Of a stretch of DNA of 64,000 bases, positions 23,596 to 32,533 are shown one piece after another; position 1 is the stretch's first letter; every line of letters starts with the position of its first letter. The notes beneath the pieces are model-generated. The model did not search any database. It worked only from the letters and a program-made list of their open reading frames with translations, and was not told the DNA's origin. The stretch covers positions 62,001 to 126,000 of the forward strand of contig JAPUEK010000089.1 in NCBI GenBank assembly GCA_027492585.1. Direction: 5' to 3'. Source of the DNA: Paracoccaceae bacterium. GTDB taxonomy: Bacteria > Pseudomonadota > Alphaproteobacteria > Rhodobacterales > Rhodobacteraceae. A program made the position numbers and the translations under genes.

Positions 23596-25718
23596 TTGTA
23601 GTCCAGCGAGGCGGTGATCGTCCGCTCGTTGCCGACGAAGCAGGCATAGCGGCTGGCACAGGAGGCCGCATAGAACTCGTTCGTCAGGTTCGAGACGTTG
23701 ATCTGGCCGCGCAGCCCCTCGTAGCGGCTGTCGATCTTGCCGAAATCATAGCCGATGGCAGCGTCGATCAGCGTTACCTCCGGCACGGTGAAGGAGTTGG
23801 AGCGCGCCCAGCTCCGCCCGATGTAGCGGACGCCAAGAGCGAGATCGAGACCGTTGCCGAATTCATACTTGCCCCAGAGCGAGGCCGTCTGTTCCGGCAC
23901 GCGGTCATTGTGGGTGCCGATCTCGGCGCTGTTGTTCGACTTCGAGATGCGCGAGTCGTTGTAGGAATAGGAGCCGATCATCGAAAAGGCATCGGTGACC
24001 TGCCCCTGCGCCTCAAGCTCAAAGCCGCGGCTGCGGATCTCGCCCACCTGCTCGTATTCGGTGGGGGTGGTGCCGGTGATCGACTTCAGCACGTTGGTTT
24101 GCCGCAGATCATAGGCGGAGGCGGTGACCGCCAGCCGCCCATCCTCGCGCGTCCATTTCACCCCGGCTTCGAGCTGTCGGCCCTCGGTCGGCTTGAACGG
24201 ATCTTCCCCGGCCTGCGGCACCTGCGTCACCGGCTCGAAGGAGGTCGAATAGCTGATGTAGGGCGAGAAGCCGTTGCCCATCTCGTAAAGCGCGCCCACC
24301 CGGCCGCTGAGCGCCTCGCTGGAGATATGGATGCTGGTCGAGGCAAGATTGTCGGTGGTGTCGTTGGTCGCCCAGTCATAGCGCAGCCCGGCCTGCACAT
24401 GCAGTTTGCCGAAGGTCATCTGGTCCTGCAGGTAAAGCCCGGTCTGGCGCACGGTGGTCGTGCTGTCGGAACTGCCACGCGGCGCGCCGGGGGTGAAGGG
24501 CGTGCGGACCGGGTTCGTCCAGTCGATCGAGGGGGCGGAGGCCCCGTAGGTCGTCTGCCCGAGCGTGCTGGTGTATTGATGATCAAGGCCGACGAGCAGG
24601 ACATGTTCCGCTCCGCCGAAGGTCAGATGGCTTTCGATCTGGGTGTCGATGGACACCTGATCGGTCGTCGAAAGGCTTTCGGTCACGGTGCGGCTGATGG
24701 TCTTTCCATCGGCCGCCAACGACCCCCAGACCAGGGTGCGCTGATCCCAGGTCCCGGTGGAGGCGCGGGCTTTCTGGCGCAGGGTCGTCGTCCCGCTCAG
24801 CTTGTGCTCGATGGAATAGCCGAGCAGGCGGGAGGTCCGCTCGGACTTCTCGAAATCCGGATTTCCGACGAGGAAACCGGCGGGGATATAGCCGTAGCCG
24901 GTCGGCTCGACCGTGCCGAGATATTCGCGGAAGTTGCGGTATCCGGCATCCGGTTCCCGCTGATACATCGTCCAGAAGGTCACCGTGGTATTGTCGGTCG
25001 GCGCCCATTGCAGCGAGGGTGCGAGCGTCATCCTGCGGGTTTGCAGGCCCTCCTCCTGGGTATCGGCGCGTTCGGCAAGGCCGACGAGCCGCCAGGAAAG
25101 GTTGGTTCCTTCGATCTTGCGGGCAAAGTCGAAGCGCATCCCGGCCCTTGCGCCGGAGCCGGTGGTGAAGCCGAGTTGCGAGACTTCGGTGCCATCGGCC
25201 TTCTTGGTGGTGGAATCCACCATGCCGCCGGGGCTCGACTGGCCGTAAAGCAGCGAGGCCGGGCCTTTGACCACGGCGACATTTTCCAGCATCCAGGGAT
25301 CGACCTGCTGGCCGGAGCCGCCGAAGGAAAGCCCGTCCACATAGCGCGGCACATAGCCGAAGCCGCGGACGTAAACCTCATCGGCGATGTTGGAAGCGCC
25401 ACGGTATTCCGCCGCCACCCCCGAGGTGTAACGCAGCGCCTGTGCCACCGAGGTCGGGGCCTGATCGGCGATCTGCCGTTCCGTCACCACCGCCACCGAA
25501 GCCGGGGTTTCCTCCAGCGGGGTTGCGGTCTTGGTGCCGGCGGTCGCATCCGTCGCCACATAGCTGTCGGCGCTGTTGGCGGTCAGCGTCAGCGGGTCGA
25601 GGAGGATGACCTTCTTCTCCTCAGCCATCGCGGCACCCGCCAAAGCGAGGCTCAAGGCCGTTGTCGCCAACAGGATACCGCGTGCCGGTCTGGCGCGGGT
25701 GGAACCGCAATTCGCCAT
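23589..25718 (-). CDS. TonB-dependent siderophore receptor
   Basis: The protein has 709 residues. A signal peptide (LLATTALSLALAGAAMA) is followed by a TonB-box-like LDPLTLTA, a plug domain (PLEETPASVAVVTERQIAD; EVYVRGFGYVPRYVDGL; VVKGPASLLYGQSSPGG) and a 22-strand-type barrel ending in SLDYKW. The ending and the FhuA/FecA-like NLTNEFY motif are typical of TIGR01783-type receptors. With the adjacent esterase, a catecholate xenosiderophore such as enterobactin or salmochelin is the likely ligand. There is no inner-membrane siderophore ABC transporter next to it, so one must lie elsewhere. Confidence 0.92.
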   Translation of the reverse strand: MANCGSTRARPARGILLATTALSLALAGAAMAEEKKVILLDPLTLTANSADSYVATDATAGTKTATPLEETPASVAVVTERQIADQAPTSVAQALRYTSGVAAEYRGASNIADEVYVRGFGYVPRYVDGLSFGGSGQQVDPWMLENVAVVKGPASLLYGQSSPGGMVDSTTKKADGTEVSQLGFTTGSGARAGMRFDFARKIEGTNLSWRLVGLAERADTQEEGLQTRRMTLAPSLQWAPTDNTTVTFWTMYQREPDAGYRNFREYLGTVEPTGYGYIPAGFLVGNPDFEKSERTSRLLGYSIEHKLSGTTTLRQKARASTGTWDQRTLVWGSLAADGKTISRTVTESLSTTDQVSIDTQIESHLTFGGAEHVLLVGLDHQYTSTLGQTTYGASAPSIDWTNPVRTPFTPGAPRGSSDSTTTVRQTGLYLQDQMTFGKLHVQAGLRYDWATNDTTDNLASTSIHISSEALSGRVGALYEMGNGFSPYISYSTSFEPVTQVPQAGEDPFKPTEGRQLEAGVKWTREDGRLAVTASAYDLRQTNVLKSITGTTPTEYEQVGEIRSRGFELEAQGQVTDAFSMIGSYSYNDSRISKSNNSAEIGTHNDRVPEQTASLWGKYEFGNGLDLALGVRYIGRSWARSNSFTVPEVTLIDAAIGYDFGKIDSRYEGLRGQINVSNLTNEFYAASCASRYACFVGNERTITASLDYKW

Positions 25719-25901
25719 CTTCGTCGTCCCTTTCTTCGATCCGCAACACCGGCAAGGATGCCGGGCGGATACTTGAGTATTTTACGCGGGTATTATAGGC
25801 TCTGCCCCGGCTGGCTTCGACCGCCGAAACGTTTGCGGCGGCGACAAACTCGTTTGCCTTGGAGATGGTTTGGTGCCGCTGGGGCGCCGGATGGGGCGGA
25901 A

Positions 25902-26819
25902 ATGTCGGTAGATCGTTTTCCGGGGAATCTGCGGATCGGCGTATTGCGCCAGGAGGTTTCACGGGTGATGGACCCTGGCCCCGGCCCGGTTGCCCCGAAG
26001 GAAACCCTGCTTGTGCTTCTGGAAGGGCATCAGCGCTTCCGCGTCGATGACCGGGAATTCCTGCTGTCCACCACCGAAGACGGCCCGCCCGGCCCGCGTG
26101 CCATGCTCCTGCGGATCGAGCGGCCGGGGACGCTGGAATATCTGGAAAACCGCGGCGCTCCGCTTTCCAAGGTTTCGGTCACGACCGATCCGGACTGGCT
26201 CGGCGGGCTGGCCGAGGGCGGAGGCGGGTCGGGGTTGCTGTCCGGTCATCTTGCCTTCCGGATCTGGGCGCCGTCACCCTCGATGGTGGCTTTGGCTGGC
26301 GATCTGGTTGCGGCCTGGGACAAGGGCAGCAGCGATCCCGGTGCTGCGGGGCTGACCCGGATGGCGCGCGGGATCGAGCTTTACCGCGCCGCCCTTGCGG
26401 AATGTCGCGGTCTTGCCGTCGCCGATGCGGAAGAGGCAGCCGAGCATCCGAAGATCGCGGAACTGCGGCGCTATGTGGCCGATCATCTGATGGAAACCAA
26501 CCTCGGCCCGGATGAGCTGGCGCGCTCCTGCGGGATGGGGCTGCGGAGCCTGCAACGGCTCTGCCGGGAGGTTCTGGGCTGCGGGCCGGGCGATTTCATC
26601 CGTCGCCAACGGTTCGACGCGGCGGTCGCGGCCCTGCGGCAGGGGAAGGTGAGCGTGGCGCAGGCAGCCTTTCTTGCCGGCTACTCCAGCCCCGCGAATT
26701 TCAGCACGGCCTTCAAGCGGGCCTTCGGCGTGGCCCCGCGCTTCATCCGGAACGCGCGCGGCGCCACAGCCGTCAGGCCGGAGGCGGTGCGGATGTCAGG
26801 GGTTGCGATGCTGCGCTGA
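25902..26819 (+). CDS. AraC-family regulator, PchR-like, of the siderophore locus
   Basis: The protein has 305 residues from the ATG at 25902 (purine-rich GGGGCGGAA before it). A much longer open frame upstream is an antisense shadow of the receptor gene. The N-terminal 200 residues hold the sensing domain (ETLLVLLEGHQRFRVDDREF; LSKVSVTTDPDWLGGL) found in PchR-type siderophore sensors. The C-terminal HTH pair is GPDELARSCGMGLRSLQRLC and SVAQAAFLAGYSSPANFSTA. It is divergent from the receptor across a 183-bp region and probably activates it when the ferric siderophore is present. Confidence 0.86.
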   Translation: MSVDRFPGNLRIGVLRQEVSRVMDPGPGPVAPKETLLVLLEGHQRFRVDDREFLLSTTEDGPPGPRAMLLRIERPGTLEYLENRGAPLSKVSVTTDPDWLGGLAEGGGGSGLLSGHLAFRIWAPSPSMVALAGDLVAAWDKGSSDPGAAGLTRMARGIELYRAALAECRGLAVADAEEAAEHPKIAELRRYVADHLMETNLGPDELARSCGMGLRSLQRLCREVLGCGPGDFIRRQRFDAAVAALRQGKVSVAQAAFLAGYSSPANFSTAFKRAFGVAPRFIRNARGATAVRPEAVRMSGVAMLR

Positions 26820-26855
26820 GGGGAGGGCGGGGCCGCTGGCGCCGTTGGCTCCCAT

Positions 26856-26878
26856 CCCTTCCCCAAAAAGGGGAAGGG
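26856..26878. terminator. Bidirectional hairpin between araC and gbcB
   Basis: A 9-bp stem (CCCTTCCCC / GGGGAAGGG) with an A5 loop, extended by GGCTCC/GGAGCC outside, lies between the convergent stops of the AraC gene and the reductase gene. Confidence 0.6.
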
Positions 26879-26916
26879 AGCCGCGAAGAACAGGTGATCG
26901 GTACGGTGGAGGGGCT

Positions 26917-28008
26917 TCACACCGCGACCGACACTTCCCCCATCGGGTTCGAGCAGCAGGCGAGGATATAGCCCGCCGCCACATCCTCTTCACTGATCCC
27001 GCCGTTGTGGACCATGTGGACCTCTCCCGACAGTTTCCGCACCTTGCAGGTTCCGCAGAGACCGAAGGTGCAGCCCGAGGGGATGTTCAGCCCCGACCGT
27101 TTTGCCACCGCCAGCACCGTATCGGTCTGCGTGCAGGCCGAGGTGATGCCGCTTTCCGCAAAGGTGATCGCCGCCCCCGCGCTTTCCTTCGGGCTGACAT
27201 CCGTCAGGACCGGCGCATCAGCCTCGCTTGCCACGGGGGCGCCAAAGCTTTCCTGGTGGTAATGCGCCATGTCGAAGCCGAGGCTTTGAAGCATCTCGCG
27301 CACCGCCTGCATGAACGGCTCCGGCCCGCAGCAGAAGACCTCCCTCTCCAGATAATCCGGTGCCATCAGGCCGAGCATGATCTGGTTGAGCCGCCCGCGA
27401 TAGCCGGGCCAGGCGCGGAAGGCATCGGTATCCTTCACGGTGAAGCGCAGTTGCAGCCCCGGCACGCGGTTGGCGAACTGCTCCAGCCGTTCCCGGAAGA
27501 TGATGTCGGAGGGCTTCTTCGCCGCATGGACGAAAACGATGTCCGGCATCTCGCCGGAATCCCAGGCCCAGGTGGTCATGGACATCATGGGCGTGATGCC
27601 GGAACCCGCCGAGATGAAGAGGTATTTCCGCGCCGGATGCTTGTGGAAGCTGAAGATCCCGGAGGGGCCATAGGCCCGGACCTTCATCCCCGGCTTCAGA
27701 TGGTCGAGCATCCAGCGGGTGCCGACCGATCCCGCCTGCGCCTTCACCGTGATCGAGATCGACAGAGGCCGCGAGGGCGAGGAGGAGATGGTGTAGGTGC
27801 GCTGCACATTCCCGCCGGGGACATTCTTCGGATCGACGGGCAGGTCCAGCGTCACGAACTGCCCCGGCTGGTAGTTGAACCACGCCCCCGAAGGGGCGCG
27901 GAAGGTGAAGGTGGCGGTGTCGGCGCTTTCCGGCACCACCATCGCACATTCGAGTGGCTCGGCATCGCTCCACGGCGCGGCTGACCAGTTCTGATCCTGC
28001 TTGCCCAT
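26917..28008 (-). CDS. gbcB: Glycine betaine monooxygenase reductase-like protein (FAD plus plant-type 2Fe-2S)
   Basis: The protein has 363 residues. Residues 20-140 form the FAD domain (RTYTIS at 70-75; GSGITP at 135-140). The NAD(P)H domain ends with CCGPEPF at 226-232. Residues about 280-363 are a ferredoxin domain with Cys313, Cys318, Cys321 and Cys351 or 352. This HCR/hybrid-cluster-reductase-like architecture feeds electrons to Rieske oxygenases such as GbcA. The start lies 2 bp after the gbcA stop, so both are under the cobalamin riboswitch upstream. Substrate specificity of the pair is inferred from similarity. Confidence 0.82.
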   Translation of the reverse strand: MGKQDQNWSAAPWSDAEPLECAMVVPESADTATFTFRAPSGAWFNYQPGQFVTLDLPVDPKNVPGGNVQRTYTISSSPSRPLSISITVKAQAGSVGTRWMLDHLKPGMKVRAYGPSGIFSFHKHPARKYLFISAGSGITPMMSMTTWAWDSGEMPDIVFVHAAKKPSDIIFRERLEQFANRVPGLQLRFTVKDTDAFRAWPGYRGRLNQIMLGLMAPDYLEREVFCCGPEPFMQAVREMLQSLGFDMAHYHQESFGAPVASEADAPVLTDVSPKESAGAAITFAESGITSACTQTDTVLAVAKRSGLNIPSGCTFGLCGTCKVRKLSGEVHMVHNGGISEEDVAAGYILACCSNPMGEVSVAV

Positions 28009-28010
28009 CG

Positions 28011-29249
28011 TTATTCCGCCGCCATCGCCGGTTCCGGGGCCAGCCTTTCACCCATCAGCCCGCAATACCAGTCGATGAACTGGATCACGCCCTCTTCCTG
28101 GATGGTCGAATAGGGACCGGGCTCATAGGCGGGGGAGAGGATGCCCCTCTGGTTCTCCTCCACCACCTGACGATCCTCGTCATTGGTGTTGATCCAGACC
28201 TCGGTGAGGGTCTTCAGATCGTAATCCACCCCCTCCACCGCATCCTTGTGAACCAGCCAGTTGGTCGTCACCTGCGTTTCCGTCGCGCTGATCGGCAGGA
28301 CGCGGAAGACGATGGCATGATCGCCGAGGAAATGGTTCCAGGTGTTCGGATAGTGGAAGAACAGAAGGCTTCCCGCATCGTTGAAGGGCATCGTCCCCAT
28401 GCGCTTTGCCACCGCGGCCTTCGTGCTCATCGTGTAGCTTTCGGCATTGTTCAGCAGCGGAATCCGCGCCAGCCGCCATTGCATCCGCGGATGGTTGGTG
28501 AAGCGCGAAGGCAGACCCGCCGCTTCGCAGCGCTGCCAATGGGCGAGAATGTCGGGGCTGGCGGAATCGGGGCCTTCCATCGCCGTCATGCGCGGATTGT
28601 CCGAATAGGTCCGGCAAAGCGAGGGATGCGAGCCGCCGCAATGATAGCACTCGCGGTTGTTCTCGATCACCAGCTTCCAGTTGCCCTTCTCCACGATGGT
28701 CGAGGAAAAGGCGACTTTGGCATCGGCAAGACCCGAGGGGGCGAGATAGCTCATCAGCGGCTTGGCCAGTTCGCTGACCGAAGGCGGCACTTCGGCGAGG
28801 CAGATGAAGACCATGCCGCCCAGATTGATGCAATGCACCTTCTTCAGCCCGAATTGCGACGGATCGAAGCCCTCGCCCATGTCGCGGGCGTAAAGCAGTT
28901 TGCCGTCGAGGTCATAGGTCCATTGGTGATAGGGGCAGACGAGCTTCGGCGTGCTGCCGTGGTCCTTGGCGCAGAGCCGCTGGCCGCGGTGACGGCAGAC
29001 GTTGTGGAAGGCGCGGATCATCCCGTCCGACCCGCGCACGATCACCACCGGATAAGCCCCGACCTGAAGCGTGGCAAAGCCACCCGTCTTGTCCAGTTCG
29101 CAGGCTGGGATGGCGAAGAGCCATTCCTTGTAAAAGACATGTTCAAGATCAAGGGCATAGACCCCCTCGTCGCAGTAAAGCTCATGGTCGAGCGAGTAAT
29201 TCTTGCGGCGCGCGGAAATCCGCGCCTGAGTTTCGCTGGCGTTCAGCAT
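28011..29249 (-). CDS. gbcA: Rieske non-heme iron oxygenase alpha subunit, glycine betaine monooxygenase-like
   Basis: The protein has 412 residues from the ATG at 29249, which has AGGAGAGG ahead of it. An open frame continues upstream, but it runs through the riboswitch and is not coding. The Rieske cluster ligands are Cys85, His87, Cys105 and His108 (CRHRGQRLC; CPYHQW). The mononuclear iron site region is NNRECYHCGGSHPSLC. This form resembles GbcA and stachydrine-type demethylases rather than benzene-type dioxygenases. It would convert glycine betaine to dimethylglycine and formaldehyde. It is the first gene behind a cobalamin riboswitch, which is unusual for such an enzyme. Confidence 0.8.
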   Translation of the reverse strand: MLNASETQARISARRKNYSLDHELYCDEGVYALDLEHVFYKEWLFAIPACELDKTGGFATLQVGAYPVVIVRGSDGMIRAFHNVCRHRGQRLCAKDHGSTPKLVCPYHQWTYDLDGKLLYARDMGEGFDPSQFGLKKVHCINLGGMVFICLAEVPPSVSELAKPLMSYLAPSGLADAKVAFSSTIVEKGNWKLVIENNRECYHCGGSHPSLCRTYSDNPRMTAMEGPDSASPDILAHWQRCEAAGLPSRFTNHPRMQWRLARIPLLNNAESYTMSTKAAVAKRMGTMPFNDAGSLLFFHYPNTWNHFLGDHAIVFRVLPISATETQVTTNWLVHKDAVEGVDYDLKTLTEVWINTNDEDRQVVEENQRGILSPAYEPGPYSTIQEEGVIQFIDWYCGLMGERLAPEPAMAAE

Positions 29250-29364
29250 CTGGCACCTCTCCTGACCGCGCCTCCCCGCGCGGTGCTGGTTCTGACATGC
29301 GGAGAAAGCCTCCTCCACGGCGCTCCGTCGCCGTTTCGGGATGCCGTCTCCACGGCTCGATCGT

Positions 29365-29550
29365 GCAGCAGGCTGGTTTCCGGGCTGCGGGATCTGGCCA
29401 AGGGCCTGGACGCGATACCTTCCCAGGGTGAGCCCCCAGTGGTCTTTATCGCGCCCCATCCCGTTACCGTTGCGGGGGCAGCGCCGGTCTTTCACCAGCT
29501 TCCCAATTCTCCACTGTTGCCAGCGGCACCTTCTGCCCCCTCAACCTAGC
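29365..29550 (-). promoter_or_regulatory. Cobalamin (B12) riboswitch controlling gbcA-gbcB
   Basis: Read on the minus strand, the conserved aptamer blocks appear in the right order: GGTGCC, then GGGAAGCTGGTGAAAG, the B12 box GCTGCCCCCGCAACGGTAAC, CCACTGGG, CTGGGAAGG and finally AGCCCGGAAACCAGCCTGC. The 3' end lies about 115 nt before the gbcA start. In between, a hairpin with arms ACCGCGC/GCGCGGT sits right before the AGGAGAGG ribosome binding site, which suggests translational control, although a transcriptional switch is not excluded. Confidence 0.95.
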
Positions 29551-29746
29551 GTTTCGGCGCCAACCTCCTCTGGCATTTGCGACAGGACGGAAGAGATTTC
29601 TGACATTCGCATGACGCGATGCGCGGGGTGGTGTGCAGGCAGGGGGATCGGTCAGGCCCAAGGGCCATGCGCGACAGGCTGTCTGGATTCGCCGGGTGGC
29701 GGGACTTGCCTGCAAGGCAAGGAAATCCGCCGGCAGAGGCCCCCGG
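29551..29746. other. Non-coding gap carrying the gbcA promoter
   Basis: About 200 bp separate the riboswitch 5' end from the GntR stop. The gbcA promoter must lie here on the minus strand, but no clear -35/-10 pair stands out. I see no gene in it. Confidence 0.4.
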
Positions 29747-30481
29747 CTATTCCGGTGCATCCATGGAGAGGATTTCCTGCATCGCACGGCGCGCGGCGGC
29801 CTCATCCCCTTGCTCGACGGCGGTGAGGAGGGCGACATAGCGCGCGGTCTTGCGGGCGGCCAACCCCTCCGGCGGTACCGCCTGATCCGTCCCGAGCCGG
29901 GCCGCGATGGCCGCCGCCACGCCGAATTCCACGATGGCCGAGGCGGCGCGCAGGAAGGGGTTCGCCGTCGCCTCGCAGATCAGGCGGTGGATCTCGAATT
30001 CCGCCAGCGCGAAGGGTTCGGGCTGCATCGCCATCATCGCCCGCTGGTTCATCCAGTAGCTGAGCAGCCGGATATGCTCTCCCTCCCGGTGGCGGGCGGC
30101 GAGAGCGGAGGCCTCCACCTCGATCGACACACGCACGACATGGAAGGCCTGGAGAAAGGCGGGGGAGGGGCCGCTTTCCAGCGACCAGGACAGCACCTGC
30201 CGGTCATAGAGGCTCCACCGCGACTGCGGCAGGACGCGGGTGCCGACCTTGGCCCGCGCCTCCACCAGCCCCTTGGCCTCCAGCGTCTTCAGCGCCTCGC
30301 GCAGCACGGTGCGCGACACGCCGAAGCGGTCCATCATCTCGGCATCGCCGGGCAGCACCGTGCCGACCGGAATCTCGCCCGAGACGATGGCCCGGCCGAC
30401 CTCGTTGATCACATAGGAATGGAAGTTCCGCGCCGCTGGCCGCCCGGTGAGCGTGCGTATCAGGCTCCCGGGTTCGCTCAT
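29747..30481 (-). CDS. GntR-family (FadR subfamily, FCD domain) regulator of the sugar ABC operon
   Basis: The protein has 244 residues. Residues about 20-85 are a winged helix (GRAIVSGEIPVGTVLPGDAE; FGVSRTVLREALKTLEAKGL). Residues about 100-235 form the all-helical FCD ligand domain with metal-binding histidines (FEIHRLICEATANPF). It begins 1 bp after the yjfF stop, so it is the distal gene of the ytfQRT-yjfF operon and probably regulates it. A candidate half-palindrome lies in the ytfQ leader at 35254-35262. Confidence 0.85.
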   Translation of the reverse strand: MSEPGSLIRTLTGRPAARNFHSYVINEVGRAIVSGEIPVGTVLPGDAEMMDRFGVSRTVLREALKTLEAKGLVEARAKVGTRVLPQSRWSLYDRQVLSWSLESGPSPAFLQAFHVVRVSIEVEASALAARHREGEHIRLLSYWMNQRAMMAMQPEPFALAEFEIHRLICEATANPFLRAASAIVEFGVAAAIAARLGTDQAVPPEGLAARKTARYVALLTAVEQGDEAAARRAMQEILSMDAPE

Positions 30482-30482
30482 C

Positions 30483-31478
30483 TCATGCGGTCCAAAGGGT
30501 CTTTCGTTGGCCCGGCGCGGCCTTGCGGCGGGGGGCTGCGGTGAAGATCAGCCGTTGCAGCAGGATGAACATAAACAAAAGCGCCCCGATGACAATCTTG
30601 GTCCACCAGCTCGACAGGGTTCCGTCGAAGACGATGTAGGTCTGCACCAGCCCCTGAAGCATCACCCCGATGAAGGTGCCGGCGACAAAGCCGTAGCCGC
30701 CGGTCAGCAGCGTGCCGCCGATGACCACCGCCGCGATGGCGTCAAGCTCCACCCCGAGTGCCGAAAGCGAATAGCCGGCCGAGGTGTAGAGCGAGAAGAC
30801 CACCCCCGCCAGCCCCGCCAGGGTCGAGGACAGCGTGTAGATCAGGATCGTGGTGCGCGCGACCGGCACACCCATCAGCGCCGCAGAGGTCTCCGATCCG
30901 CCGAGCGCATAGACGGCGGAGCCGAAGCGGGTGCGGTGGGCCAGCACGATGCCGAAGAGGAAGACCGCCAGCATGACAAGGCCGATCACCGTCAGCCGCC
31001 CGCCGCCCGGCAAGAGGATGTAGGATCTGGAGACGGCGGTGTAGAAGTCATGCTTGATCCCGATGGAATCCGGCGACAGGACGGAAGCCGCGCCACGGGC
31101 AAGGAACATGCCCGCCAGCGTCACGATGAAGCTCGGCACCCGCAGATAATGGATCGCCGCCCCCATCGCCGCGCCAAAGCCCGCCGCCACGATCAGCGCC
31201 ACCGCAAAGGCCGCCAGCGGATGCAGGCCAAGCCACATGACCAGCACCGCGATCAGGACGGTGGTGAAGCCGATCACCGCCCCCACCGACAGGTCGATCC
31301 CGCCCGACAGGATCACGAAGGTCATGCCGACCGCGGCGATCCCCAGAAAGGCGTTGTCGGTCAGGAAATTGCCGAGAACGCGGGTGGAGACCATGCCGGG
31401 GAACTGAAGCACCGCCAGCAGATAGGCCAAGAGAAAGATCGCGGTGGTGGCCAGAAGCGGCCGCAGGCTGCGGTTCAT
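30483..31478 (-). CDS. yjfF: Sugar ABC transporter permease, YjfF-like
   Basis: The protein has 331 residues of the BPD_transp_2 (ribose/galactofuranose) permease family, with about 9-10 membrane segments. LGIAAVGMTFVILSGGIDLSVGAVIGFTTV is the family signature, and LDAIAAVVIGGTLLTGGYG the second. It overlaps ytfT by 4 bp and forms a heteromeric channel with it. Orthology to E. coli YjfF is supported by gene order (ytfQ, ytfR, ytfT, yjfF) and by the unmistakable YtfQ protein. Confidence 0.86.
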   Translation of the reverse strand: MNRSLRPLLATTAIFLLAYLLAVLQFPGMVSTRVLGNFLTDNAFLGIAAVGMTFVILSGGIDLSVGAVIGFTTVLIAVLVMWLGLHPLAAFAVALIVAAGFGAAMGAAIHYLRVPSFIVTLAGMFLARGAASVLSPDSIGIKHDFYTAVSRSYILLPGGGRLTVIGLVMLAVFLFGIVLAHRTRFGSAVYALGGSETSAALMGVPVARTTILIYTLSSTLAGLAGVVFSLYTSAGYSLSALGVELDAIAAVVIGGTLLTGGYGFVAGTFIGVMLQGLVQTYIVFDGTLSSWWTKIVIGALLFMFILLQRLIFTAAPRRKAAPGQRKTLWTA

Positions 31479-32533
31479 GGCTGGCCTCCTTCGGATTTGA
31501 CGGCCCGGATGCGGCGCTGGAAGAGGCTGGCCGACATGGGGGATTGCAGGACGAGGATCAGGATGATGACCCCGGATTTGACGACGAGGTTGAACTCGGG
31601 CGAAAAGCCCGAAATCAGGATGCCGGTGTTCATCGCCTGGATGATCATGGCACCCACGACCGACATGGGGATGGAGAAGCGCCCGCCCATCAGCGAGGTC
31701 CCCCCGATCACCACGGCGAGGATGGCGTCCAGTTCCAGCCAGAGCCCGGCGTTGTTGGCATCCGCGCCCCGGATGTCCCCCGCAACGATCAGCCCCGACA
31801 GCGCCGCGCAGAAGCCCGCGAAGGTATAGACGAGCACCAGCAGCACCCCCGCCGAGATCCCGGCAAAGCGCGCGGCGGAGCGGTTGACGCCTACCGCCTC
31901 GATCAGCAGCCCGAGCGCGGAGCGCCGCACGATCAGCGTCGTCAGCACCATCAGCCCAAGCGCCAGCAGCACCGGCGTCGGCAGGCCGAGCGCGGACCCC
32001 GTGCCGATGAAGATCAGCAGGGGATCGGTGAAGGTGACGATCGTGCCTTCGGTGATCAACTGGGCGAGGCCGCGACCCGCGACCATCAGGACCAGCGTGG
32101 CGATGATCGGCTGGATCTCAAGCGCCGTCACCAGCAGCCCGTTCCACAGCCCGCAGAGGAGGCCGACGCCAAGCGCCACCGCGACGGCAAGGATCGCGGG
32201 CTGGCCCGAAGTCACCATGACCGCCGCGGTCGCGCCGGCAATCGCCATCACCGCGCCGACCGACAGGTCAACGCCCTTGGTGGCGATCACCGCCGTCATC
32301 CCGATGGCGAGGATCGCCACCGGCGCCCCGCGGTTCAGCACGTCGATCAGGCTGCCGAACAGGCGCCCGTCCTTCCAGGTGATGTCGAAAAAGCCCGGAA
32401 ACAGAAGCCAGTTGACCAGCAGCACCACGCCGAGCGCCAGAAACTGCGGGCGGGCCAGAAAGGCCAGAACCGGGCGCGCAGGGGCCGCAGGCGGGCTGGA
32501 AGAGGGCCGCAACTCGGCGGTCGGTCGGGTCAT
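31475..32533 (-). CDS. ytfT: Sugar ABC transporter permease, YtfT-like
   Basis: The protein has 352 residues of the same permease family (LAIGMTAVIATKGVDLSVGAV; LELDAILAVVIGGTSLMGG). It has an N-terminal extension of about 25 residues rich in Pro and Ala. Start and stop overlap both neighbours by 4 bp. Together with YjfF it makes the membrane part of a galactofuranose/galactose-type importer energised by YtfR. Confidence 0.86.
   Translation of the reverse strand: MTRPTAELRPSSSPPAAPARPVLAFLARPQFLALGVVLLVNWLLFPGFFDITWKDGRLFGSLIDVLNRGAPVAILAIGMTAVIATKGVDLSVGAVMAIAGATAAVMVTSGQPAILAVAVALGVGLLCGLWNGLLVTALEIQPIIATLVLMVAGRGLAQLITEGTIVTFTDPLLIFIGTGSALGLPTPVLLALGLMVLTTLIVRRSALGLLIEAVGVNRSAARFAGISAGVLLVLVYTFAGFCAALSGLIVAGDIRGADANNAGLWLELDAILAVVIGGTSLMGGRFSIPMSVVGAMIIQAMNTGILISGFSPEFNLVVKSGVIILILVLQSPMSASLFQRRIRAVKSEGGQP

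Noticed and set aside
23517-25901. 5' extension of the siderophore AraC gene to a 1100-codon frame
   Set aside because: It runs antisense through the TonB receptor gene. The AraC domain begins only after the ATG at 25902.
29250-29495. Longer gbcA start (82 extra codons)
   Set aside because: This part of the frame overlaps the cobalamin riboswitch. The ATG at 29249 has a strong ribosome binding site and the normal protein start.
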